Assembly: GCA_963708575.1 (NCBI GenBank)
Contig: CAVPTB010000007.1
Location: forward strand, 2,418,001-2,482,000
Length of the DNA: 64,000 bases
DNA from: DASVWZ01 sp963708575
GTDB lineage: Bacteria > Acidobacteriota > Terriglobia > Terriglobales > Acidobacteriaceae
Direction of reading: 5' to 3'
Of the stretch, positions 27,311-36,927 are shown piece by piece. The translations under genes and the position numbers were made by a program. The first letter of the stretch is position 1; each line of letters begins with the position of its first letter. Under the pieces are notes generated by a model. That model was given only the letters and a program-made list of their open reading frames with translations, had not been told where the DNA came from and ran no database searches.

Positions 27311-28396
27311 ATGCTGGTTGTCATGCAGGCGCACGCCACTGAGGAGCAGGTTCGTGCCGTCTGCCAGAAAATCGAGAGCCTCGGCTATCGCGCTCACTCC
27401 ATCCCCGGCGCCGAGCGTACTGCCATCGGCGTTACCGGCAACAAGGGCGAAGTCGAGCCAGGCACGATCGACGAAATGCCCGGGGTGCAGGAAGTCATCC
27501 GCGTCACCAAGCCCTACAAACTGGTAAGCCGCGATATTAAGTCCGACAACACCATCATCCGATTTCCCAATAGCACCGCGACTATTGGCGGACCAGCCCT
27601 CGCCATCATCGCCGGACCATGCGGCATTGAAAGTCGCGAACAGGCGTTCGCTACCGCCGAGCGCGTCAGCCGCGCTGGTGCGCAGTTTTTTCGCGGCGGT
27701 GCTTACAAGCCTCGCACTTCCCCCTATTCGTTCCAGGGTATGGGAGAGGAAGGCCTCCGCATCATGGCCGATGTCCGCGATCAATTCGGCATGATGATCG
27801 TGACCGAAGCCATCGACAACGAATCTCTCGAACTTGTCGAAGAGTATGCCGACGTCATTCAGATTGGCGCCCGCAACATGCAGAATTTTTCCTTGCTGCG
27901 CCGCGCCGGCCGCGCGAAAAAACCAGTGCTGCTCAAACGCGGAATGGCTGCCACCCTCGAAGAGTTGCTGATGGCGGCCGAATATGTGATGAGCGAAGGC
28001 AACTACAACGTGATTCTGTGCGAGCGCGGTGTTCGCACCTTTGCCGACCATACCCGCAACACGCTTGATCTCAGTATTGTCCCGGCAGTGCAGCGCCTTA
28101 GCCATCTGCCGATCATCGTCGACCCCAGCCACGGCACCGGCAAGCGCAACAAAGTCACTCCGCTTTCGCGAGCTGCGGTTGCCGTCGGCGCCGACGGCCT
28201 GATTGTCGAGGTGCATCATCAGCCCGACAAAGCGTTGTCCGACGGCATGCAGTCTCTATATCCCGATCAATTTGACGAACTCATGACCCAGGTCCGGCAG
28301 ATCGCCCCGGTAGTCGGCCGGAGCGTTGCCGACGCCTCTCAGATTTCTCAGCCCGTGTCGTCGACCGGAATCAGACCGTCTGCCTCATTGACTTGA
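27311..28396 (+). CDS. aroF: 3-deoxy-7-phosphoheptulonate synthase (DAHP synthase, I-beta type)
   Basis: About 361 residues from ATG 27311, preceded by GAGG. The N-terminal ferredoxin-like/ACT-type regulatory domain (MLVVMQAHATEEQVRAVCQKIESLGYRAH, residues 1-70) is followed by the barrel: AIIAGPCGIESREQ, FRGGAYKPRTSPYSFQGMG, LLKRGMAATLEELLMAAEYV, VDPSHGTGKR. It catalyses the first step of aromatic amino-acid synthesis from PEP and erythrose-4-phosphate. The stop overlaps the TTG start of the next gene (TTGA). Confidence 0.95.
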   Translation: MLVVMQAHATEEQVRAVCQKIESLGYRAHSIPGAERTAIGVTGNKGEVEPGTIDEMPGVQEVIRVTKPYKLVSRDIKSDNTIIRFPNSTATIGGPALAIIAGPCGIESREQAFATAERVSRAGAQFFRGGAYKPRTSPYSFQGMGEEGLRIMADVRDQFGMMIVTEAIDNESLELVEEYADVIQIGARNMQNFSLLRRAGRAKKPVLLKRGMAATLEELLMAAEYVMSEGNYNVILCERGVRTFADHTRNTLDLSIVPAVQRLSHLPIIVDPSHGTGKRNKVTPLSRAAVAVGADGLIVEVHHQPDKALSDGMQSLYPDQFDELMTQVRQIAPVVGRSVADASQISQPVSSTGIRPSASLT

Positions 28397-29610
28397 GAAA
28401 ATTTCTTCTCATCGTTGTCGTGCTGCCCATTCTCGGCGGTCTCGCCTGGTGGTACTTCCACGAACGCCATCTCGATGCTTACGAGCCCGCCTATCGCGAA
28501 TACGCCTACGTCACCAACGGCAAAAGCAACACCGTCAGCGTCATCGACCTTCGCACCTTCCAAAACGCCAAGACCGTCCGCGTGGGAACCGAACCGACCG
28601 GCATTGCCGCCAACCCTCGCCGCAACGAGATCTATGTCGTAAACACCGCATCAAATAACATCAGCGTGATTAACGCCGAAACCAATGCGGTCACAGCCAC
28701 CATCGGGGTGCACGGAAAACCGTATTTCATCGACGTAGCCAACGACGGCAAATACGGCTACGTGGCAAACTCCGGATCGGCCAACGTTTCTGTCATCGAC
28801 CTCGTAAAACGCCAGGTGGTGGCCACCATTCGCGTCGGCGCCGCTCCCGGCCTTGCCCGGGTTTCGCCCGACAATCAAACCGTCGTCGTCAGCAACCGCG
28901 AAGACGGAACGATTTCCGTCATTGATGTATCACGCTTCGCCGTTCGCGCCACCGTACCCGCCTGCAAGAGTCCGGAAGACATCGCCATTCTTCCCGACAG
29001 CAGCAAAGCCTTTGTGGCCTGCACCGGCTCGGCGCAAATCGCATCCATCGATCTCAAGACCGACAAACTGCTCGCGCTTTTGGATGTGGGAAAAACTCCG
29101 GTCAATCTCGCGCTCAAGCCCGACGGCGGAGAATTGATGGTCGCCAACTTCGATGCCAACAATATTTCGATCATCGAAACCACCACCAACGAAGTGGCCG
29201 GAAGTTATTTGATCGGCACCCAGCCTTCCCACGGCATAATCAGCCAGGACAACTCGCGCCTCTATGTGAGCAATTTCGGCTCGAATACCATCGCCGTCTA
29301 TGACATTGATCTGGGCAAGATCGTGGCTAATCTCGCCGTCGGAAGTCATCCCGACGCCATGGCTCTCTCCCAGAGTCAGAATTATTTACTGGTTCTCGAT
29401 TCAGAGTCCGGCGACGTCACCGTCATTCAAAAGCGAACCCCCAAAAAGAAATTTGAACCCGGCGAGTATTCCCTGCTCACCATGATCCCCGTCGGCATCC
29501 AGCCCAACAACATCGTGGTCAAGTCGTTTCATCCTCGCCAAACCGCAGCCCTAAAAGAGGACCGTAGACGTGCCTGGAGTGATCATGAAAGACCGGAGGC
29601 AAGACTCTAG
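28393..29610 (+). CDS. YVTN-type beta-propeller protein, membrane-anchored
   Basis: 405 residues, TTG start overlapping the aroF stop by four bases. One N-terminal hydrophobic segment (KFLLIVVVLPILGGLAWWYF) anchors or exports the protein. The body is a series of YVTN blades of about 42 residues, each with the pattern YVTN/VxNxxSNxVSVIDxxTxxV (AYVTNGKSNTVSVIDLRTF, IYVVNTASNNISVINAETN, GYVANSGSANVSVIDLVKR and so on). Such propellers act as scaffolds, and some are lactonases; no active-site signature is seen here. Coupling to aroF is odd because the product is extracytoplasmic. Confidence 0.88.
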   Translation: MRKFLLIVVVLPILGGLAWWYFHERHLDAYEPAYREYAYVTNGKSNTVSVIDLRTFQNAKTVRVGTEPTGIAANPRRNEIYVVNTASNNISVINAETNAVTATIGVHGKPYFIDVANDGKYGYVANSGSANVSVIDLVKRQVVATIRVGAAPGLARVSPDNQTVVVSNREDGTISVIDVSRFAVRATVPACKSPEDIAILPDSSKAFVACTGSAQIASIDLKTDKLLALLDVGKTPVNLALKPDGGELMVANFDANNISIIETTTNEVAGSYLIGTQPSHGIISQDNSRLYVSNFGSNTIAVYDIDLGKIVANLAVGSHPDAMALSQSQNYLLVLDSESGDVTVIQKRTPKKKFEPGEYSLLTMIPVGIQPNNIVVKSFHPRQTAALKEDRRRAWSDHERPEARL

Positions 29611-29723
29611 TGCCCTTTGGCCCCCGAGCGTATACTCTGCGTTGCTTTTCCAAGTCGTCTCCACAGTCAAATGCCATAAAGCGGATTCGCCAAAAAGCTG
29701 AGCTATCAGGAGAGAGGTTCTAT

Positions 29724-30980
29724 ATGAAGACTCGCCCAGGATTCAAGGCCCTCAAGAACGGGTTGAAGTGCGCCGCTATCCTGCTCGTTCTGGCTCCCTG
29801 CACTCTAGCCGCTGGCACTTTTCAGAACCTCTATTCGTTCACGGGTGGTAACGATGGATGGTCCCCGCAGGCCGGGTTGGTAGGTGATGGGAGTGGAAAT
29901 TTCTATGGCACAACTGCTGGTGGCGGAACTGACCGATGCGGCACAGTCTTCGAACTCTCGCCTAACTCAGGCGGGACCTGGAGCGAAAACGTGTTATACA
30001 GCTTCACCTGTGGAAGCGACAGTATGCAACCAACCGATAGCCTAGTCTTCGATCAAGCAGGTAACCTCTACGGGACAGCATTCGGTCAGTCCGGTTATAA
30101 CAGATACGGCAATGTCTTTGAATTGGTATATCAGAAAGACGGAAGCTGGAGCTTCAAGGTTCTGTACAGCTTTGCCGGCGGCAACGACGGCGCATACCCC
30201 AGGGCTGGCCTAGTCTTCGATGCGACGGGAAATTTGTACGGAACAACCAGCAGTGGAAGTGTGTCTGGCCTAGGTTTGGTATTTCAGCTTCAGCCAGCTG
30301 GCCACGGCGCGTGGAAGGAGAAGGTGCTGCACCGCTTTGCTGGCGGCAGCGACGGGGACACGCCCCTGGCCGCACTTACGTTCGACTCTGCCGGCAACCT
30401 TTATGGCACAACCGAGTTCGGCGGTGGCCTGCCCCCCTGTGGGAGCTGCGGTACGGTGTTCCAGCTAACTCCCCAACAGAACGGGAATTGGAAATATCAG
30501 GTTATTCATAGATTTCGTGGTACCGACGGATCCTATCCGTTTGCCAGTGTGATCCTGGACGCACAAGGGAATCTGTACGGCACAACCGTCCAAGGCGGTC
30601 CAAAGGGGGCGGGCACGGTGTTTGAACTAATGAAAGGTCAGAACGGACATTGGAAAATAAAATCTTTGCATAATTTTGGTTTGAACCCCCTGACCGGTGA
30701 GTACCCTTTGGCAGGCCTGTTGTTTGACGCCTCCGGGAACCTCTGGGGCACAACCCTCAGCGGCGGAAACTTGGGTTGTGAAGGCGGCTGTGGAGTGGTT
30801 TTCGAACTTACTCCTGATGGGCAGGGCCACTGGGGCGAGTCAGTCGCCCATGCTTTTGTGGGTAATCCAGGCTACGCCCCGGTTGGCACTTTGATCTCCG
30901 ACACCTCAGGACATCCTTACGGAACTACAGAAGGAGACGGGAAACTCACCTTCGGCTCGGTCTACGAGATCACGCCATGA
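29724..30980 (+). CDS. Secreted repeat protein with GTVFEL/YGTT blades (GloVer-type)
   Basis: About 418 residues from ATG 29724 (AGGAGAGAGG upstream). The signal peptide ends near TLAAGTF. At least eight repeats of about 50 residues follow, each of the form LYSFxGGNDGxxPxAGLVFDxxGNLYGTTxxGG..GTVFELxP..G.W. This tandem repeat is especially frequent in Acidobacteriota secreted proteins and probably folds as a beta-propeller. The function is unknown. A paralogue lies at 46,613-47,899 on the other strand. Confidence 0.85.
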   Translation: MKTRPGFKALKNGLKCAAILLVLAPCTLAAGTFQNLYSFTGGNDGWSPQAGLVGDGSGNFYGTTAGGGTDRCGTVFELSPNSGGTWSENVLYSFTCGSDSMQPTDSLVFDQAGNLYGTAFGQSGYNRYGNVFELVYQKDGSWSFKVLYSFAGGNDGAYPRAGLVFDATGNLYGTTSSGSVSGLGLVFQLQPAGHGAWKEKVLHRFAGGSDGDTPLAALTFDSAGNLYGTTEFGGGLPPCGSCGTVFQLTPQQNGNWKYQVIHRFRGTDGSYPFASVILDAQGNLYGTTVQGGPKGAGTVFELMKGQNGHWKIKSLHNFGLNPLTGEYPLAGLLFDASGNLWGTTLSGGNLGCEGGCGVVFELTPDGQGHWGESVAHAFVGNPGYAPVGTLISDTSGHPYGTTEGDGKLTFGSVYEITP

Positions 30981-31049
30981 GACTTGTTCCGCACGAGTTG
31001 GTTCGCAGGTAGAGAATCCCTGCTGGGCGGATAAGCCACCTTCTCCGCC

Positions 31050-31532
31050 CTACTGCGCCGCATATCCCTGGGCAGCGCCCGAGCTTTGCAGAGTGCCATG
31101 CTCCCTCATCTGCTGCTCATAGCCTTCCATTGCAAAGCATAGTGCCCGATCAAAGAACTGGTCCAGCAGACGCAGTAACTCAAGCTCGCCGTAGATCTCC
31201 ACGGGCCCGCGCAAGAAGCCCTGTCTTTGCAGGAACTCCCACACGTGCTCTTTGGTCATCGTGATTCCCCAACAGTAGTCCGAGACAGACACGCCTTGCT
31301 GTGCCCGGCGTTGACCAACCTCAAAGTAGCGCTGCTCGATATCGCTACCCGTCTTGGTCAGCAGCCACTCGCTCAAATGGTGGAAAATCTCGTATGTACG
31401 CAGCCGCAGTTCGTCCGGCGGGACTTTACGCAACTCCGCCGTGCGAGGAGAGTTCGCAAATTTCGTCAACAGGCCGTCAGACAACTCTTCCGAATGCTTT
31501 TCGATTAGTCGTACTAAACTCAGCGCAATCAT
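31050..31532 (-). CDS. RsbRD N-terminal-domain-like protein
   Basis: 160 residues. LVRLIEKHSEELSDGLLTKFANSPRTAELRKVPPDELRLRTYEIFHHLSEWLLTKT matches the helical N-terminal domain of RsbRD/RsbT co-antagonists, a sensory fold in stressosome-type pathways. Here it stands alone, lacking the STAS domain that normally follows. The C-terminus has a further helical stretch (YGELELLRLLDQFFDRALCFAMEGYEQQM). A signalling role is inference from the family. Confidence 0.75.
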   Translation of the reverse strand: MIALSLVRLIEKHSEELSDGLLTKFANSPRTAELRKVPPDELRLRTYEIFHHLSEWLLTKTGSDIEQRYFEVGQRRAQQGVSVSDYCWGITMTKEHVWEFLQRQGFLRGPVEIYGELELLRLLDQFFDRALCFAMEGYEQQMREHGTLQSSGAAQGYAAQ

Positions 31533-31734
31533 GCCATCCCTCTATTAATCGGATGCGGCCGTCCCCGGAAGAGATGCAGCAAAACACTTCTTTACACTTG
31601 CCCGCCCACCCAAAGTAACGACCGCCGGCAATGTTTATTGTTAATATCGTAACACGATATATTGTCCCCGGAAGAAACTCGTAGCCGGAGCCCTCCTTAA
31701 TAATATGGGAAAGAAATTGCCCGCCGGAACGACC

Positions 31735-34695
31735 TCAGGACTGCTTGCCGCAGCACTTCTTATATTTATTCCCGGAGCCGCAAGGACAAGGATCGTTTCT
31801 GCCGACTTTGGCGGCGTTCCTCACCACTTGCTGGACGGTCTGCTGCTCGCCCGAGCCGGCCATCCGCGCCTGATCCAACTCACGGCGCTTCCTGCGTTGG
31901 AAGGCTTCCTCGATCTCATCCACTGAAGTGGACACATGCCGCGGCCTTCGTCCGTTGCCATCTCCACCGGTCGGGGCAATTTCGCGCGGAGCCGCTTGCG
32001 GCTCGACCGGCCGTTCCAGAATCTGCATTAGGTAGAGGTACCGAACCGTCTCTTCCTGGAAGCGTTGCATCATCGCTTCGAACATGTCGAAGGATTCGCG
32101 CTTGTACTCCACCAAAGGATCGTGCTGGCCATAGCCGCGCAGCCCAATGCCTTCTTTCAGGTGGTCCATATCGCGCAAGTGATCCTTCCACTGCGCGTCG
32201 ATCACGCTCAGCATGATCATGCGTTCGTGATAACGCATCGCATCCGGTCCGATCAACGCCTCTTTGGCGTCGTAGCGGGCCTTCAGCACCTCGAAAACCG
32301 CGTCGCCAAGTTCCTGGCGGTTCAGCGTCTCGGGCTTCACTCCTTCGGCGTAAATGTCGACGCCAAAGCGAGTGAAGATGGCGTCCTTCAGCCCCTTCAG
32401 ATCCCAGTCCTCAACATGGGCCTTAACCGCGCAGTACTGATCCAGCAGCGAACTCAGGATCCCGGAAACATAATCCTCAAGAATCAGTTCCTTCTGCTCA
32501 ACCCCTTCCAGCAACTGCCGGCGCAGCCCGTAAACTGCTTCGCGCTGCTTGTTCATGACGTCGTCATACTCAAGCAGGTGTTTGCGGGCTTCGAAGTTCT
32601 GGCCTTCCACGGCTTCCTGCGCCTTCTGGATACGCCGCGAAATCATGCGCGACTCAATCGGCACGCCTTCTTCCATGCCAAGTCTTTCCAGCAGCGTGGA
32701 AACCCATTCCTTGGCAAAAATCCGCATCAGGTCATCTTCAAGAGATAGGTAGAACCGCGACGATCCCGGATCGCCCTGACGTCCCGCGCGCCCGCGTAGC
32801 TGGTTATCGATACGCCTCGCTTCGTGCCGTTCCGTGCCGAAGATGTGCAGGCCGCCCGCTGAAATTACGTCCGCGTGTTCCTGATCCGTGACCAGCTTGT
32901 GGCGATTGAGAATTTCGTTCCACTGGTCAGTCGGCACCACGTATTCGCTTCCCGCGTAGTACCAGACCGTGCTCTTGGTCTCGTCTACATCAACTTGAAT
33001 CTTGCCCTGTGCCGCCCGCAGCAGCTGGGCAATGCCCTTCTTCACGCATTCCTGCTTGGCCATGAACTCCGGATTGCCGCCCAGCAGAATATCCGTACCG
33101 CGGCCCGCCATGTTGGTGGCAATCGTGACCATGCCTTTGCGTCCGGCTTGCGCCACAATCTCCGCTTCGCGCTCGTGATACTTGGCGTTCAGCACCACGT
33201 GCTTGATGCCCTTCTTCTTCAGCAACTCAGACAGCCGTTCCGACTTCTCAATCGACGTGGTGCCCACCAGTACCGGTTGGCCCGACTCATACAGCTTCAT
33301 GATCTCGTCCGCCGCCGCAAAGTACTTCTCTTTTTCGGTGCGGTAGACGACATCCGGATTCTCTTTGCGCAGCAGCACCCGGTTGGTGGGAATCACCATG
33401 ACTTCCAGGCGGTAGATCTTCTCGAATTCCGACGCTTCCGTCTCCGCCGTACCCGTCATGCCCGCCAGTTTGCGGTACATACGGAAATAATTCTGGAAGG
33501 TGATGGTGGCGAGCGTCTGGTTCTCGCGCTCGATCTTGACGTTTTCCTTGGCTTCGACCGCCTGGTGCAGACCATCCGACCAGCGCCGGCCCGGCATCAA
33601 TCGCCCGGTGAACTCATCAACGATGATGACTTCCCCATCCTTAACCACGTATTCCACGTCGCGGTGGTACAGCGCATGCGCCTTCACCGCAGTTTCCACG
33701 TGATGCTTAAGGTCCCAATTCTCCGGGTCCGCAATGTTTCCGATTCCCAGCAGCCGCTCGACTTTTTCCCAACCTTCGTCGCTGACCGTGATGTTCCGGT
33801 GCTTTTCGTCGACCACGTAATCGCCGGTGTACTGCTTCGGCTCGCCGGGTTCAACGTCGATCTCCTCGCCCTTTTCAAGCTCAGGAATAATGCGGTTCAC
33901 GCGGGCGTACTTGTCGGTCGATTCTTCGCTCGCCCCGGAGATGATCAGCGGGGTCCGGGCTTCGTCAATCAGGATGGAGTCGACTTCGTCCACAATCGCA
34001 AAATTGTGTCTGCGCTGGACGCAGTCCTTCATGTCGAACTTCATGTTGTCGCGGAGGTAGTCGAAACCAAATTCGTTGTTGGTTCCGTAGGTGACATCGG
34101 CGGCATAAGCTTCCCGGCGTTGCACATCGTCCAGATCGTGAACAATGACGCCCACCGAAAGTCCGAGGAACCGGTAGAGCTTGCCCATCCACTCCGAGTC
34201 GCGTTTCGCCAGGTAGTCGTTCACCGTGACCACATGCACGCCGCGGCCCGCCAACGCATTCAGATAGACCGGGAGCGTGGCAACCAGCGTCTTGCCCTCG
34301 CCCGTCTTCATTTCGGCGATCTTGCCTTCATGCAGCACCATGCCGCCGATCAGCTGAACGTCGAAATGCCGCATGTTCAGAACCCGGCGGCCGGCCTCGC
34401 GCACTACGGCAAACGCCTCTTCCAGGATTTCATTAAGGACTTCGGCGATGGCCGCCGTCCGCTCATTGTCCAGAGCCTTCTGACGGTCGGAGTCCGCGTC
34501 CGGCTCGTCGGCGATCTTGCTCACCCGCTCCTGGATCCGTTTGCGGAATTCATCCGTCTTGGCGCGCAGCTCGTCGTCCGACAGCTTTTGCGTGGCGGGT
34601 TCGAGCGCGCTAATGGCCCCGACTCGAGGCATCAGGCGCTTGATTTCGCGTTCGTTTTTGGTCCCGAAGACCTTTCCTAGCAATGTGTTAATCAA
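31735..34695 (-). CDS. secA: Preprotein translocase ATPase SecA
   Basis: 986 residues, complete. Walker A is MKTGEGKTLVATLP and the DEAD-type box is VDEVDSILIDEARTPLIISG. The preprotein cross-linking domain, helicase motif region (TTSIEKSERLSELLKKKGIKH, MAGRGTDILLGGNPE), arginine-rich motif (RRIDNQLRGRAGRQGDPGSSRFYLSLEDDLMRIF) and helical scaffold all follow in order. The C-terminal tail ends with the zinc-binding SEC-C motif GRNDPCPCGSGNKYKKCCG, which contacts SecB and ribosomes. It drives export through SecYEG. The gene stands alone. Confidence 0.98.
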   Translation of the reverse strand: MINTLLGKVFGTKNEREIKRLMPRVGAISALEPATQKLSDDELRAKTDEFRKRIQERVSKIADEPDADSDRQKALDNERTAAIAEVLNEILEEAFAVVREAGRRVLNMRHFDVQLIGGMVLHEGKIAEMKTGEGKTLVATLPVYLNALAGRGVHVVTVNDYLAKRDSEWMGKLYRFLGLSVGVIVHDLDDVQRREAYAADVTYGTNNEFGFDYLRDNMKFDMKDCVQRRHNFAIVDEVDSILIDEARTPLIISGASEESTDKYARVNRIIPELEKGEEIDVEPGEPKQYTGDYVVDEKHRNITVSDEGWEKVERLLGIGNIADPENWDLKHHVETAVKAHALYHRDVEYVVKDGEVIIVDEFTGRLMPGRRWSDGLHQAVEAKENVKIERENQTLATITFQNYFRMYRKLAGMTGTAETEASEFEKIYRLEVMVIPTNRVLLRKENPDVVYRTEKEKYFAAADEIMKLYESGQPVLVGTTSIEKSERLSELLKKKGIKHVVLNAKYHEREAEIVAQAGRKGMVTIATNMAGRGTDILLGGNPEFMAKQECVKKGIAQLLRAAQGKIQVDVDETKSTVWYYAGSEYVVPTDQWNEILNRHKLVTDQEHADVISAGGLHIFGTERHEARRIDNQLRGRAGRQGDPGSSRFYLSLEDDLMRIFAKEWVSTLLERLGMEEGVPIESRMISRRIQKAQEAVEGQNFEARKHLLEYDDVMNKQREAVYGLRRQLLEGVEQKELILEDYVSGILSSLLDQYCAVKAHVEDWDLKGLKDAIFTRFGVDIYAEGVKPETLNRQELGDAVFEVLKARYDAKEALIGPDAMRYHERMIMLSVIDAQWKDHLRDMDHLKEGIGLRGYGQHDPLVEYKRESFDMFEAMMQRFQEETVRYLYLMQILERPVEPQAAPREIAPTGGDGNGRRPRHVSTSVDEIEEAFQRRKRRELDQARMAGSGEQQTVQQVVRNAAKVGRNDPCPCGSGNKYKKCCGKQS

Positions 34696-34837
34696 ATCCA
34701 GGTTCCTTGAAGGGCGGGCGGAGCACGGCCCAAGTCTCGTACTAGAAGCCTAGCACATTAGATGCGGACCGAGGGAGGAAGACGCGGACAGCGTTCCGGC
34801 CCGCAACACTATACCGGACCGCCCAAATTCCGAGACC

Positions 34838-34869
34838 GCAAAAAACCTGCGGGACCTAGCAGGCAGGTT
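34838..34869 (-). terminator. Leftward Rho-independent terminator upstream of secA
   Basis: Read on the minus strand, AACCTGC pairs with GCAGGTT (plus positions 34863-34869 and 34844-34850) around a 12-nt loop and is followed by TTTT. It would end a transcript coming from the small genes to the right. Confidence 0.7.
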
Positions 34870-35202
34870 CTCCTGTAGGCCCCGGAAACTTTCTATTTCT
34901 TAAGGTCTTTCTGCGTGTTGCAGATAATTCACTGTAGCCCAACTTGGTAATCCCGCCAAGATTACCGAAGTGTTCCGGTGCTCGACACCATCCTGCCAGC
35001 TATAAATAATGACCAAATCATCCCTTCGATCACAGCGATTCTGATCGGAGATTCCCTGGGCCTTGCAGACAGGCTGGTTACAAGTTTTGATATTGTTCGT
35101 CGCGACGCTGAGTGTGAAAACGATTTTTCGCCAGCCACCTTAATTAATAACGAAAAAACTCACCAGAGCACCTATGGGACCTATGCCGATCCCGGATTGC
35201 CC
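34870..35202. other. Intergenic stretch, no convincing gene
   Basis: About 330 relatively AT-rich bases. A rightward open frame at 34,978 has no ribosome site and no recognisable character. Nothing else is identified. Confidence 0.45.
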
Positions 35203-35409
35203 TCAATGACCTGCGCGATGTAGCAGGTCGCGCACGACGCGCAAAGCCTCGCTGAGTTTGTTCATATCCAGGGAAGTACTGCTTTCTTCCAAGATTTCGC
35301 GCATGCGAGCCTTTATCGCTCGCTCCGCCTCCGCAGCAAGGGCGGGAACCTTTTCCGGGTCAGACTCGAAGATGGCTGCACGGTAGTGGTGCTCCCAGGA
35401 TGAAGTCAA
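35203..35409 (-). CDS. Small helical hypothetical protein
   Basis: 68 residues, TTG start. The sequence (HHYRAAIFESDPEKVPALAAEAERAIKARMREILEESS) is helical, with the composition of the short proteins found widely in Acidobacteriota that begin with a YxxAxxExDxxKLPxxIxxA-like phrase. No function is known. It is read toward the terminator upstream of secA. Confidence 0.6.
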   Translation of the reverse strand: MTSSWEHHYRAAIFESDPEKVPALAAEAERAIKARMREILEESSTSLDMNKLSEALRVVRDLLHRAGH

Positions 35410-35498
35410 ATCTCGTTGCTCCCTTACGCCTGGTTTCTGTTTAGACCCCTAGCGCCCTATTGTTACATCCCGCCCACGAACCTTGTCGTCGACTGAGA

Positions 35499-35960
35499 CT
35501 AGCTGGCTTGCTTACGCGCAAACGGAAGCACCTTGCAGATGTGGTTATCAAATTTCTCTCGCAAGTAATTTTCCGCGCTCAGTGGATCGTCACTCAGATT
35601 GAGGGGCGTAAAGAACTTGAGGCTACAGCGGCTACAGCAGGCCAGACCGGGTGCGCCGTCTTTGTACGCCATAACTACGATCGATCGCTCAGCTAGGGCG
35701 CGCTTTGTTGTCGGCTGGTGGCTTAGGCCTGCATCCTCGAAATAACGCCGCACGAATAGCGTTGCGCTAAGTTCCAGCCGCATCGCCGTTGCCGTATCAG
35801 TGGTGAACCGATCACCTTCGCAGCTGGGATTAGGACACTCCACCAAACTTCTTCCTGGTTGAAGCGGCTGACTGGTGTCGCGATGAAGGACTACCCATAC
35901 ACCACAGGCAGGACATCGCACACAACTCACCGGGACCTTGTAATCGTGATCTCTCGTCAT
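35499..35960 (-). CDS. Cysteine-rich zinc-ribbon-like hypothetical protein
   Basis: About 153 residues from ATG 35960. Cysteine pairs are CVRCPAC, then CPNPSC near the N-terminus, and CCSRC in the C-terminal half (GLACCSRCSLKFFTPLNLSDDPLSAENYLREKFDNHIC). The C-terminal phrase resembles that of other small soil-bacterial proteins with HxCxx terminal motifs. Metal binding is likely; role unknown. Confidence 0.65.
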   Translation of the reverse strand: MTRDHDYKVPVSCVRCPACGVWVVLHRDTSQPLQPGRSLVECPNPSCEGDRFTTDTATAMRLELSATLFVRRYFEDAGLSHQPTTKRALAERSIVVMAYKDGAPGLACCSRCSLKFFTPLNLSDDPLSAENYLREKFDNHICKVLPFARKQAS

Positions 35961-36100
35961 GGCAGTGAGCACGTAAAACGGCCCAACTGAAATCCGCTGG
36001 GCCGCACGGTGAGCAGAAGTCAATCTCCTGAGAACAACTGAAAGTAGCACGCCTCAACTGTTCTACTCTGTCGTCTATCGAACGCACCAAAAGGGTTTTC

Positions 36101-36298
36101 TCAGGCAACCAGGAGTGCGCCTCGTGCCAGCGAAGTGGTTCCAGCGATCGCCTCCAACCAGAACAGCCAGTCGGACAGTTGCCGCGTCCCAGTGATCTCA
36201 TGCACCGCCAGCCCGGAACACAACAGGCCTACGAAGATCAGAAACCAGCCTACCGCGTGTCGGTTTGTCGATCCTGTTATGTCCAGTCTCAACAGCAT
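36101..36298 (-). CDS. Possible small membrane protein
   Basis: About 65 residues from ATG 36298, with two hydrophobic segments (AVGWFLIFVGLLCSGLAV and WLFWLEAIAGTTSLARGALLVA). The amino-acid pattern is protein-like but there is no clear ribosome site, and the reading frame continues upstream to a GTG at 36394. No function can be assigned. Confidence 0.4.
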   Translation of the reverse strand: MLLRLDITGSTNRHAVGWFLIFVGLLCSGLAVHEITGTRQLSDWLFWLEAIAGTTSLARGALLVA

Positions 36299-36435
36299 TC
36301 TGGCTGGAAAGCACCTTGCCGGATCTGGCTGTACCACGAATGTAGCCACGATCGCTGATGTCGCTTGATACTTCGCCAACCGTCCGCCTGGCACTAATAG
36401 AGCCGCACCATTTCAGCCATGTCTCATCGCACCGC

Positions 36436-36927
36436 TTAGCGCTCCGTAGCTAACAGGTACCCGGGATTTTTCTCGAGAACGCCGCTGAAGAATTGGCGGT
36501 CTGCCTCGCGCATGTCCCAAGCGATAACCGAGGCCGGTGCGATCTGGATTGTGACGTCATCCCACGCCGCGAACACCGGACCCACTCTTGCATCCGCGAG
36601 TGCGTCTTTGCTCAGATACTTGCGATGAATCTCCGCATTAGTCTGCTGCGATAGGTCGCCGCTCAGGATCTTCGCGGTCCCCGCTATGGTGACGCCGCAA
36701 GAGGCCGCAGAATCGCGAGCGTCAATCATCAAAGAGACCTTTGGGTCGGATTTCAGGTTTCGTGCCTTACGGCTACGCGAGGACGTGGCCACACAAATAT
36801 GTGCACCGTCGAACCAATACCACACCGCAACCATATGAATGGAACCATCCGAGTTTTGAGTCGCGAGCGACGCAATATGTCGCCCGTCCAACAACTGCCT
36901 GACCAGGGAATCCGAAAGTGAAGCCAT
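36436..36927 (-). CDS. Pyridoxamine 5'-phosphate oxidase-like flavin-binding protein
   Basis: 163 residues from ATG 36927, with GGAGG nine bases upstream. A split beta-barrel is recognisable: LVRQLLDGRHIASLATQNSDGSIHMVAVWYWFDGAHICVATS, then SRKARNLKSDPKVSLMIDAR. These proteins bind FMN, F420, biliverdin or heme, and most have unknown substrates. The final part (WDMREADRQFFSGVLEKNPGYL) is not conserved in the core family. Confidence 0.85.
   Translation of the reverse strand: MASLSDSLVRQLLDGRHIASLATQNSDGSIHMVAVWYWFDGAHICVATSSRSRKARNLKSDPKVSLMIDARDSAASCGVTIAGTAKILSGDLSQQTNAEIHRKYLSKDALADARVGPVFAAWDDVTIQIAPASVIAWDMREADRQFFSGVLEKNPGYLLATER

Noticed and set aside
32875..34680. 601-residue rightward open frame opposite secA
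   Set aside because: Antisense shadow of secA, with amino-acid composition unlike a real protein (very rich in His, Arg, Leu, Val) and no start signals.
34978..35223. 81-residue rightward open frame
   Set aside because: No ribosome site, no family resemblance, and it overlaps a more protein-like leftward gene at its end.
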